A stretch of 23,364 nt of DNA from Bacteroidales bacterium. GTDB taxonomy: Bacteria > Bacteroidota > Bacteroidia > Bacteroidales > UBA1556. The translations under genes were made by a program, and so were the position numbers. The DNA is taken from positions 1-23,364 of the forward strand of contig JAOZSY010000014.1 in assembly GCA_029939445.1 (NCBI GenBank), in the 5' to 3' direction. Positions 14,865 through 22,135 of this stretch are shown one piece after another; positions within the stretch are counted from its first letter, which is position 1, and every line of letters starts with the position of its first letter. The notes below the pieces were generated by a model that ran no database searches, had not been told where the DNA came from, and was given only the letters and a program-made list of their open reading frames with translations.

Positions 14865-15887
14865 CTAATTACTTAGTTTATTCTTGCTTTTAAGGCTTAT
14901 TAGTAATACTGAAATTGAGCCTAAAACTATTATCATTATCGTCTGTGAACTCCAGGTTAACCAACCTATTGCGTCGCCATATCCCGAGTCGGCAGAGATG
15001 CCATATAAAACTAATGTTTGAGCTACAATTACTGGATATAAGCCTATGCCACCAGGAGTAAGCATAATTCCTATTGAGCCCAAAACCAACACCGAGAGAG
15101 TAGCCCCAAGTCCTAATCCACTAGTTTGCGGAATAGCTTGTAGGCCCATATGAATCATAAGGTAATAGTTAAGCCATATTAGCAGCGAATAGATAATAAA
15201 TAATAATGGCTGCTTTATATTTACAATGGATTTCAAGCCTTCCCAAATGCCGCCAAATAATTTAAGTATTTTCTGAACAAAAGCTAATTGCAGAAGTTTT
15301 TTTCTGAAAATAAAATAGGTAATAAGAAAAATAATAATAATTCCACCAATTACCTCCTTAAAGAATAAGTCACCATTATTAATAAAGCCAAATTTATTTT
15401 CCAGTGCTGGAAATATATTTTCTTCAATATAAGCATTTAGCCTTTTAAATTGTACGATAAAGGTTAGAAAGAATAAGGAAAAGAATATTATCATATCAAT
15501 TGTTCGTTCTATAATAACCGTTCCAAAGCTTTTGTCTACAGGAATTTTGTCTTCTTTATAAAGGATAGTACATCGCGCTAGCTCCCCAGAGCGTGGAATA
15601 CCTAAATTAGCAAAATAGCCAATCATAACTGCAAGAAAGCTATTTTTCAAAGTAGTAGTATAGCCCATTGGTTGAAGGAGCATTCTCCATCTTTGAGCAC
15701 GAATAAGGTGACTTAATATTCCAAAAAACAATGAGAAAGCTACCCAACTATAGTCAGCGAGTAAAAAACTTGAGATAATATCATCCTTAGCCGTAGGGGT
15801 TAAGTCCTTGAGTGAAAGGTATATAATACCAATTCCAATACCAAAGGCAATAACTAATTTTAGCGCAGTTATGATTTTCTTTTTCAA
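14865..15887 (-). CDS. UPF0104/lysylphosphatidylglycerol synthase TM-domain (flippase-like) protein
   Basis: A polytopic inner-membrane protein of 340 residues from a proposed TTG start at 15887 (reads KKKIITALKLVIAFG), 4 bases after the panD stop. The open frame continues upstream to 15980, but that part lies inside panD and looks like a frame shadow; no ATG is available near the panD end. Family blocks include SHLIRAQRWRMLL, GYFANLGIPRSGELAR, TVIIERTIDM and MLTPGGIGLYP, spread among about eight hydrophobic segments. The length matches stand-alone UPF0104/AglD-type proteins, which lack the MprF catalytic domain and are thought to move lipids or lipid-linked sugars. The neighbour rfaE2 supports an envelope role. 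The substrate is unknown. Confidence 0.85.
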   Translation of the reverse strand: MKKKIITALKLVIAFGIGIGIIYLSLKDLTPTAKDDIISSFLLADYSWVAFSLFFGILSHLIRAQRWRMLLQPMGYTTTLKNSFLAVMIGYFANLGIPRSGELARCTILYKEDKIPVDKSFGTVIIERTIDMIIFFSLFFLTFIVQFKRLNAYIEENIFPALENKFGFINNGDLFFKEVIGGIIIIFLITYFIFRKKLLQLAFVQKILKLFGGIWEGLKSIVNIKQPLLFIIYSLLIWLNYYLMIHMGLQAIPQTSGLGLGATLSVLVLGSIGIMLTPGGIGLYPVIVAQTLVLYGISADSGYGDAIGWLTWSSQTIMIIVLGSISVLLISLKSKNKLSN

Positions 15888-15891
15888 GATA

Positions 15892-16239
15892 TTAAGCTGG
15901 TTTATTATCGTCAGTAGGAAATATAATTGCGGGTTGATGCGATTTTGCTTCTTCAAAATCCATACGAGCATACGATACAATGATTAGTAAATCGTTAACT
16001 TGTACTTTGCGAGCGGCGGCTCCATTAACGCCAATTACGCCACTACCTCTTTTGCCCTTTATCACGTATGTGTCAAAGCGTTCGCCATTGGTAATATTAT
16101 ATATATGTACTCGCTCGTTTTCTATAATATCAACAGAATCCATCAAATCTTGATCAATAGTGATACTGCCAATATAGTTTAAGTCAGCTTGTGTGACTTT
16201 AACTTTATGAATCTTAGATTTTAAAACTTCTATTTGCAT
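15892..16239 (-). CDS. panD: Aspartate 1-decarboxylase
   Basis: A 115-residue pyruvoyl enzyme that converts aspartate to beta-alanine for pantothenate and CoA synthesis. It is made as a proenzyme that cleaves itself between G24 and S25 (LNYIGSITI), and S25 becomes the pyruvoyl group. K9, R54, T57 and Y58 (GERFDTYVIKG) match known active-site residues, and GSGVIGVNGAAARKV is the family block. The length is normal. It heads an operon with the flippase-like gene and rfaE2. panC, the usual companion, is not present here. The promoter box at 16247-16254 lies only a few bases upstream of the ATG, so the message may have almost no leader. Confidence 0.96.
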   Translation of the reverse strand: MQIEVLKSKIHKVKVTQADLNYIGSITIDQDLMDSVDIIENERVHIYNITNGERFDTYVIKGKRGSGVIGVNGAAARKVQVNDLLIIVSYARMDFEEAKSHQPAIIFPTDDNKPA

Positions 16240-16246
16240 AATGTGG

Positions 16247-16254
16247 CAAAATTA
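16247..16254 (-). promoter_or_regulatory. -7 box for the panD operon
   Basis: TAATTTTG on the reverse strand fits TAnnTTTG. It ends 7 bases before the panD ATG at 16239, so transcription would start within about 1-4 bases of the start codon. Confidence 0.5.
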
Positions 16255-16367
16255 GTAATTATCTTAATATGTCGTTAGTTTTTTAACTCTATTTAGAATC
16301 AATTTATAAATACTCTATAACGATTTGTATTATTAAGCTAATTATTTATGCTATAATTAATTAAAAA

Positions 16368-16397
16368 AACCATCTTACTTCTTTAGGTAAGATGGTT
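16368..16397 (-). terminator. Intrinsic terminator after hemD
   Basis: An 11-base-pair perfect stem (AACCATCTTAC with GTAAGATGGTT) and an 8-base loop. On the reverse strand it is followed directly by a T run. It lies 25 bases past the hemD stop and closes the sensor phosphatase-DUF4271-hemD operon. Confidence 0.9.
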
Positions 16398-16422
16398 GAT
16401 TATATAATTTTGAATTAGGTAT

Positions 16423-17178
16423 TTATCTTTTTCTTTTATTTGCTTCTTTCACGTAATTCTCTATTGCCATTGACATAGAAGGGGCTTTAGGTGTTGGAGC
16501 AGCAATACTTACTTCAAGTCCTAAATCCTTAGCAGCGTCAGTGGTTGTTTTACCAAATGTTGCAATAACTTGACCTTCTTGTTTATAGTCAGGATAGTTT
16601 TTAAGTAATGATTTAACTCCCGAAGGGCTAAAAAACACAAGCATATCATAATCTATAACCTCTATTTTAGATAAATCACAGGCAACAGTTTTATAAATAA
16701 TAGCTTTTGTATAATCAATTTTTTCTGCCGTTAAAGCATCAGGAAGATCTTGTTTATGAGTTTCTGAACAAGGGAAAAGAAATTTATCTTCCGGATGTTT
16801 TTTAATAATAATCATTAAATCCATAAAAGTACGCTCACCGTGAAAAATCTTTCTTTTGCGGTATTGTACGTAGTTTTGTAGATAATATGCTGTTGACTCT
16901 GACATACAAAAGTATTTCAGCTCTTCCGAAACTTCAATACGAAGCTCTTTTGCAATTCTGAAAAAATGATCAACTGCCTGACGTGATGTAAAAATTACCG
17001 CAGAATAGGTAGCTATATTGGTACGTGCTTTCCTAAATTCTTTAGAGGGAACTCCTTCTATCTTAATAAATTTAAAATAATCAACCTGAATTTTGTGTTT
17101 TTCAGCAAGTTTTGTGTAAGGAGATTTATCTAAATCTGCAGGTTTTGGTTGAGAAATAAGAATACTTTTTATTTTCAA
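16423..17178 (-). CDS. hemD: Uroporphyrinogen-III synthase
   Basis: A 251-residue enzyme that cyclises hydroxymethylbilane to uroporphyrinogen III in haem and sirohaem synthesis. HemD sequences are poorly conserved, but the Bacteroidetes form is recognisable: KIKSILISQPKPA at the N-terminus, then KSPYTKLAEKH, AVIFTSRQAVDHFFR, KYFCMSEST, YRKRKIFHG, FFSPSGVKSLL and ATFGKTTTDAAKDLG. I propose a TTG start at 17178, because homologues begin with MKIK-like residues exactly there. A longer frame to another TTG at 17217 adds 13 low-complexity residues and is less likely. It is the last gene of its operon, after the DUF4271 gene, a neighbourhood often seen in this phylum, and is followed by a terminator at 16368-16397. 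Confidence 0.88.
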   Translation of the reverse strand: MKIKSILISQPKPADLDKSPYTKLAEKHKIQVDYFKFIKIEGVPSKEFRKARTNIATYSAVIFTSRQAVDHFFRIAKELRIEVSEELKYFCMSESTAYYLQNYVQYRKRKIFHGERTFMDLMIIIKKHPEDKFLFPCSETHKQDLPDALTAEKIDYTKAIIYKTVACDLSKIEVIDYDMLVFFSPSGVKSLLKNYPDYKQEGQVIATFGKTTTDAAKDLGLEVSIAAPTPKAPSMSMAIENYVKEANKRKR

Positions 17179-17264
17179 AACTATAGTTTTTAATATTATA
17201 ATACTTTTTATTATCAAAATTCACCCTAATCAAGTAAAATATTAGGCGTGTCTAATAGTTACAA

Positions 17265-18053
17265 TTATTGCAAAACCATTACAAAATATAGCTTTGTAGC
17301 TATAATTAAAGGTAGAATTTCGACCGTGCAAATGTAAATAATATAATGAAACAAACTATATTTATTTTTTATTCTAATGTGTATTAATAAGTTATAGATT
17401 CTGTATAAATACTGCATAGTTAATAGTCCTAGAATTATCATTGTTGCAATTTCTATCCCTGAGAAAATAATGAACCATATTCCTAAGGTTAATATCAGTG
17501 ATGAAAGGTTATAAGACTGTACTGTGCTTTCGTAATATGTGCTAATTAGTACATCTATTTGGAATAGATATCTAAAAAATTCGGCAATAAGAACTGTTGA
17601 TAACACCACCCCGCTAATTATAATAATATTTTGAAAAACAAGGCTATTAATGGTATATGTTTCTTGATTGATGTAATCGTATGAAATTATACTTAAAAAT
17701 AATGCTCCAGATATTATATAAACAATAAGTAATATAAGGTTTATAGGATGTCTAATGGTATCTCCCAATTGCTGTAGTAGTGAATAGTTGCGCTGACTAA
17801 AATTGGAAAGAAAGCTTATACTAAATTGTTTGTAGTACGTTACTTTTGCAAAAACAATAAGAATACTAATGGACAAAAGCCAATAAAAAAACGTATTGAA
17901 AGAGCTATGAACAATTGGTGATGGATTAATAGAGTCCGCTTGGAGTAAGTGGTTATTAAAAAGTGAAATAATATCTACTGTATCAGGAAGTAGTTTTGAC
18001 GGTACGGTATCTGTTGTCAAAGCCTGAAAACCACTGTCAATCTGCTCTATCAT
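17265..18053 (-). CDS. DUF4271 family integral membrane protein
   Basis: A 262-residue protein with a polar N-terminal part (1 to about 50) and five or six hydrophobic segments (about 54-72, 103-124, 138-160, 185-216, 238-258). Near the C-terminus is the block FHYIIYICTVEILPLI, typical of DUF4271, a Bacteroidetes family of unknown function often found beside hemD. Its ATG at 18053 overlaps the stop of the sensor phosphatase gene in an ATGA arrangement, so the two are translationally coupled. HemD starts 86 bases after its stop. A role in haem supply is suggested only by the neighbourhood. Confidence 0.85.
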   Translation of the reverse strand: MIEQIDSGFQALTTDTVPSKLLPDTVDIISLFNNHLLQADSINPSPIVHSSFNTFFYWLLSISILIVFAKVTYYKQFSISFLSNFSQRNYSLLQQLGDTIRHPINLILLIVYIISGALFLSIISYDYINQETYTINSLVFQNIIIISGVVLSTVLIAEFFRYLFQIDVLISTYYESTVQSYNLSSLILTLGIWFIIFSGIEIATMIILGLLTMQYLYRIYNLLIHIRIKNKYSLFHYIIYICTVEILPLIIATKLYFVMVLQ

Positions 18054-21000
18054 ACCCTTACTCCAATTACAATTATATCATCAAGTTGTTCTATATCACC
18101 ACGCCAGCTTAATAATGTTTGCCAAAGAATTTCTCTTTGATCAGCCATGGGTTTGGTATAAATTTCTAGTAATAGTTTCTTAAATCTCTTTGTCATAAAT
18201 TTCTTACCTTTTTCTCCACCAAATTGATCAATATAACCATCACTTAAAATATAGAAAACGTCTCCCTTATGCATATTAAATCTAATATTTGTAAAGGAAT
18301 TATTATCGCGTTCGTGAATACCAATAGGCATTCTATCGGCTTTAATAGTGCTAAGTTCACCATCACGAATCATATACATAGGGTTGTAAGCTCCGGCAAA
18401 TTCCATAACCATATTATCAAAATCGTATACACATATCGACATATCCATACCGTCTTTGGTATTGGTTTTTGAGCCTTCTTGATTTAGAGATGTTATAACA
18501 TTTTGTCGTAACATATCAAGTGCAGCAGCAGCACTTTGTACATTGGGATTATGAGCAATTTCATTTAAGAAAGAGATTCCCATAATACTCATAAATGCAC
18601 CAGGAACTCCATGTCCAGTACAATCTGCAGCCGCTAAAATCAATTTCCCTTCTTTTTCCATCATCCAATAGTAATCACCACTTACTATATCCCTAGGTTT
18701 CCATAAAACAAAATGATCAGGGAAGGCTTTTTCCATTTGTATTTTATTTGGAATAACAGCCTCTTGTATGCGCTGTGCATAACGAATACTACTAACTATT
18801 TCCTCATTTTTGGTTTCAATATCAGTTTTTTGTTTTTGAATTTCCGCAGTTGCTTGGGTAATTATGAGTTTTAGTTTGCGGGTGGAATACTGAATTGCAC
18901 CCCATACAAATGCGATAAAGAAAATAAAGTAAGAAATATATGCCCAAATTGTTCTATTCCATGGTGGTTTTATGGTAAATGAATAACTTAACTTTGAACT
19001 TTCGTTTCCGTAAATATCTCTTGTTTGAACCCAAAAGGTGTATTCCCCTTCATGAAGATTTGTAAACCTTACTTCGGTTTTTTTATTCCAAACTTCCCAA
19101 TCTTTATCATTACCCTCTAGCCACCATCGGTATTCTAAATTGCTAGAAACTTTATTACTTATCCCAGAGAATTTAAAAACAAGGTTATGATCTTTATAAT
19201 TTAATATTGGAACCGATGTCTTACTTTGTGAAGAAACAATATTACCAGAAGGATTAGTGTAAGTACCTCCAAATAATGTTTTCTTATTAGTCTTTTCAAT
19301 AATATTGATAAAAACATTTACCTTATTACTACTGTTGGTATCAACAGAGTTTTTCAGATAAACAATACTAAATGTCCCTCCTGCCAGTAAACGTCCTTTA
19401 TATGGACATATAGCAAAAAACTTTTGAGCTTTAATCTGTTTCGAAAACTCAGTATTCATAAAGAAAGTTCCTTCGGAATTTGGAGTAAAACTTTTAATGT
19501 AAATCTTAGACTTATCATCAGGGTAACTTACCGTCCAAGTTTTTCCAAATTTGTCTTTATAAAAGCGTAATGAGAAATGATTTTTTATCCAATTACCGTA
19601 GTAGTCACTTTTTGCAAAGTGGTTTGTTTCAGTATTGTATTCGTATAAGCCATCGGCAGAGGCAAAAAACACATTTCCATTATCACTATGAACAATATAA
19701 GTATCATTAGCTGATAAGCCATTAGTGGTATCAAATGTTATTATATTTGGATTAGAAATTTTATGATCAATAAATACAGGAGTTTGCAGCTTTAATAAAC
19801 CATAAGCTCCCATCCATATATTATTGTCTTTATCAGAATTTATATCAAAAATATTATAAGAAGTGTTTTCTATTTTTCCCTCATTTATCCATTCTCCATT
19901 ATTATAATAGAGACTAGCCAAGCCCTTGGGATAAATGGAAACCCACACTCTATTTGGATTCTTTTTGTCTTGGAATAGTTTACGACCCGATTCATGAAAT
20001 ACAATCCTTGTCTCACCACTTTCCGTTTTCTCTACTATATTGTTATTTGTTATAATAAGAAGGCTTCGATAATTATTAAGATTAAAATTTAATAATCCAT
20101 AGCACCCTTGTCCTCTGGTAAGCCTACTCTCAATAGGCAATATTTTAGGATTACTCAAATCGTCTATTTCCTCAAGAGTGAGGGTGCGTTTTTGATCATA
20201 TGTACTAGCTGCAAGATAAGATAATTGGTTTTGAACAGCAAAAAACAGTGTGTCATTAAATAATTTTATATCTTCTATTGTGTTTTTAATTCCTAGCTTC
20301 TCAATGGGTAAATACTCGTAGTTAGAGAATATATCTACTCTACTAATTCCAGTTTTGTGAGCAACCCATAATATATTACTTCTATCAACAAAAATACTCT
20401 CGATAACATCACTTTGTAAACCACTTGATTTATCAATCTTTCTTATGAATTTACCATCTTTATCAATTATAATTATTCCTTTATTCTCAATTCTTAGAGC
20501 TAGTAAAGAGTTGTTTATGTTTATAAAACTCTTTATTTTAACCTTATATAAGAGGCTATCTAATTGAGTATGGAAAACTGAGTTTTCTCCAGTTTTTAAA
20601 TCAAGAATTCTTAATTCTTTTTTTAGAGGATTAGATGTTAAATATATTATTTTGTTTTCTCCAAATCCTTGAAAAGATGCAATTTTAAATATTCTTGTGG
20701 AGTCTTTTTTGTAGAAATACTTATCACTAGTAAATAGGGGTTTTAATTTATTATCAATCAATTCAAATAAACCTTTTGATTTAATAATAATTAAAAGTCT
20801 GTCATTAACAGTAGATAACATACTAACTTCACCCTCAAGGTCAATTATGTTAAGCTGCTTATTATAGTATTTATATAAGTATTTTCCAGAAACAAAGTAT
20901 ACAGCAGAATCTTTGCAAAGTACAAGTTGAGTATTATTAACTTTTTCTTGTTGCTCTTTAGGGAGTAATGTATCTAATGGGTAATATACAAATATACCAG

Positions 21001-21316
21001 TATCATTGGGGGTGAAATAACCAAAGCCTTTCTGATTTCCGATAAATATATCGCCATTAGGGCCAATGGCAAGAGCTCTAATTTCGGTAGCATTATTTGT
21101 TAAAAAACGTCTCCAAACACCAGTATAAACAAGCAGTCCGTCTTTATTGCCAACATAAATAGCGTCTCGAGAGTCTTGAGCAAAATCAAAACAATGAGGC
21201 TGCACGCCAAGCTTGTCAGAGTTAAACTTCTCGATGGGTATAAGGCCAGTACTTTGCTGTGAATAAGCAAAGAGACTAGTAAATAGAATAAGACTAATTA
21301 GTAATATACGATACAT
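18050..21316 (-). CDS. Two-component-type propeller/Y_Y_Y sensor with SpoIIE (PP2C) phosphatase output
   Basis: A 1088-residue membrane sensor. The ATG at 21316 (MYRILLISLILF) gives a clean signal peptide (about 1-20); a longer frame from a TTG at 21358 adds 14 residues before it and is rejected. Next come a periplasmic beta-propeller region (about 25-715, with repeats such as DNNIWMGAYGLL and NVFFASADGLYEYN), a Y_Y_Y domain (about 725-785, YRWWLEGND, GEYTFWVQTRD), one membrane segment (about 791-811), a coiled-coil-like linker (about 815-845) and a cytoplasmic SpoIIE/PP2C Ser/Thr phosphatase (about 850-1087). Metal-binding aspartates are present: D881 (SGDYY), D898 (AADCTGHG), the SDGYID block and D1079/D1080. 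It has no kinase domain. It leads an operon with DUF4271 and hemD. A periplasmic signal probably controls dephosphorylation of an unknown partner. Confidence 0.92.
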   Translation of the reverse strand: MYRILLISLILFTSLFAYSQQSTGLIPIEKFNSDKLGVQPHCFDFAQDSRDAIYVGNKDGLLVYTGVWRRFLTNNATEIRALAIGPNGDIFIGNQKGFGYFTPNDTGIFVYYPLDTLLPKEQQEKVNNTQLVLCKDSAVYFVSGKYLYKYYNKQLNIIDLEGEVSMLSTVNDRLLIIIKSKGLFELIDNKLKPLFTSDKYFYKKDSTRIFKIASFQGFGENKIIYLTSNPLKKELRILDLKTGENSVFHTQLDSLLYKVKIKSFININNSLLALRIENKGIIIIDKDGKFIRKIDKSSGLQSDVIESIFVDRSNILWVAHKTGISRVDIFSNYEYLPIEKLGIKNTIEDIKLFNDTLFFAVQNQLSYLAASTYDQKRTLTLEEIDDLSNPKILPIESRLTRGQGCYGLLNFNLNNYRSLLIITNNNIVEKTESGETRIVFHESGRKLFQDKKNPNRVWVSIYPKGLASLYYNNGEWINEGKIENTSYNIFDINSDKDNNIWMGAYGLLKLQTPVFIDHKISNPNIITFDTTNGLSANDTYIVHSDNGNVFFASADGLYEYNTETNHFAKSDYYGNWIKNHFSLRFYKDKFGKTWTVSYPDDKSKIYIKSFTPNSEGTFFMNTEFSKQIKAQKFFAICPYKGRLLAGGTFSIVYLKNSVDTNSSNKVNVFINIIEKTNKKTLFGGTYTNPSGNIVSSQSKTSVPILNYKDHNLVFKFSGISNKVSSNLEYRWWLEGNDKDWEVWNKKTEVRFTNLHEGEYTFWVQTRDIYGNESSKLSYSFTIKPPWNRTIWAYISYFIFFIAFVWGAIQYSTRKLKLIITQATAEIQKQKTDIETKNEEIVSSIRYAQRIQEAVIPNKIQMEKAFPDHFVLWKPRDIVSGDYYWMMEKEGKLILAAADCTGHGVPGAFMSIMGISFLNEIAHNPNVQSAAAALDMLRQNVITSLNQEGSKTNTKDGMDMSICVYDFDNMVMEFAGAYNPMYMIRDGELSTIKADRMPIGIHERDNNSFTNIRFNMHKGDVFYILSDGYIDQFGGEKGKKFMTKRFKKLLLEIYTKPMADQREILWQTLLSWRGDIEQLDDIIVIGVRV

Positions 21317-21521
21317 TAGTGTTGTTATACGTAAGTTAATGAACTCGTAAAAATACAAATATTATATATATAAAATTCATTATTATTTCAGACGTTGATT
21401 TATTTTGATGGATTTACAACTTATATAATATATTTCTCCCTTGTTTCTAGTGCGAAAGTCATTAAAAAACTAAAAACGATAATTTTAATAAACTTTAATT
21501 ATAGCCAAAACACAATAATAT

Positions 21522-21529
21522 TACTTTTG
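21522..21529 (+). promoter_or_regulatory. -7 box for the Rieske-like lipoprotein gene
   Basis: TACTTTTG fits TAnnTTTG and lies 18 bases upstream of the ATG at 21548. The flanking bases (TTACTTTTG) are the same as at the barrel-operon promoter (4376-4383). No clear -33 element is seen. Confidence 0.55.
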
Positions 21530-21547
21530 CGACATTAATATACAATT

Positions 21548-21988
21548 ATGATAAAGTCGACAAAGATAGTTTTTGGAGTATTGTTAATTGTTTTTGCATT
21601 TATAAGCACTGGATGCAGAGAGAAGGTGCCTCATGATGCAATTCCTGAAGTCGCTGTGAATTTAAATATTGATATTACTTCTACAATGTATATTGAACTA
21701 AATACCATTGGCGGATGGGTATATCTTACGGGTGGTTATAAAGGTATTTTGGTTTATAGAGTTTCTGTTGATGATTTTGTGGCTTATGATAGAGCGTGTC
21801 CTTTCGATCCTTTTGAGCAAACCGCTAGAATTACGATGGATAATACAGGAATTACTTGTTCTGACACCACCTCTTGTGACTCACAATTTGGTATTCTTGA
21901 TGGTAGTATTATCAAGGGGCCGGCCACTATTCCTCTAAAACGATATTATACATATTTCGATGGTGCAATTCTAACCATCAATAATTAA
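21548..21988 (+). CDS. Lipoprotein with Rieske-like fold lacking the histidine ligands
   Basis: A 146-residue protein with a lipoprotein signal (FISTGC, modified Cys at C23). The mature part follows a Rieske-type domain: VYRVSVDDFVAYDRACPFDP, then CDSQFGILDG, GPATIPL and KRYYTYFDGA, the usual order up to the final strands. A true Rieske centre uses Cys-x-His and Cys-x2-His. Here the first site reads C84-P-F86, and the second has C110 where His is expected, plus C104 six residues before it. The domain contains no His at all. Bacteroidetes encode other short Rieske-like lipoproteins with altered ligands, so this may be a family trait. It could bind a different cluster or metal, form a disulphide, or be structural only. 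It is a single gene between the sensor operon and gpmI. Confidence 0.72.
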   Translation: MIKSTKIVFGVLLIVFAFISTGCREKVPHDAIPEVAVNLNIDITSTMYIELNTIGGWVYLTGGYKGILVYRVSVDDFVAYDRACPFDPFEQTARITMDNTGITCSDTTSCDSQFGILDGSIIKGPATIPLKRYYTYFDGAILTINN

Positions 21989-22102
21989 ATAATAATCCCA
22001 TTAAATTTTTCATTAATATTTTTTTCTAAGACCAGGTGTTTTATTATTAAACAAATGTGTTATAAAATGGAATAATTATATATTATAAACGCAATAATGT
22101 AA

Positions 22103-22110
22103 TATTTTTG
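22103..22110 (+). promoter_or_regulatory. -7 box for gpmI
   Basis: TATTTTTG fits TAnnTTTG, 25 bases upstream of the ATG at 22136. A -33 element is not evident. Confidence 0.55.
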
Positions 22111-22135
22111 CAGAAGATATATTAAAAGAAACGAT

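Noticed and set aside
15888..15980. Extended N-terminus of the flippase-like protein
   Set aside because: It lies entirely within panD, which is a certain gene, and the extra residues do not resemble the family.
21317..21358. Extended N-terminus of the sensor phosphatase from a TTG
   Set aside because: It puts 14 residues before a clean signal peptide that begins at an ATG.
21989..22135. Possible terminator after the Rieske-like gene
   Set aside because: Only a five-base AT stem before a T run is visible, too weak to call.
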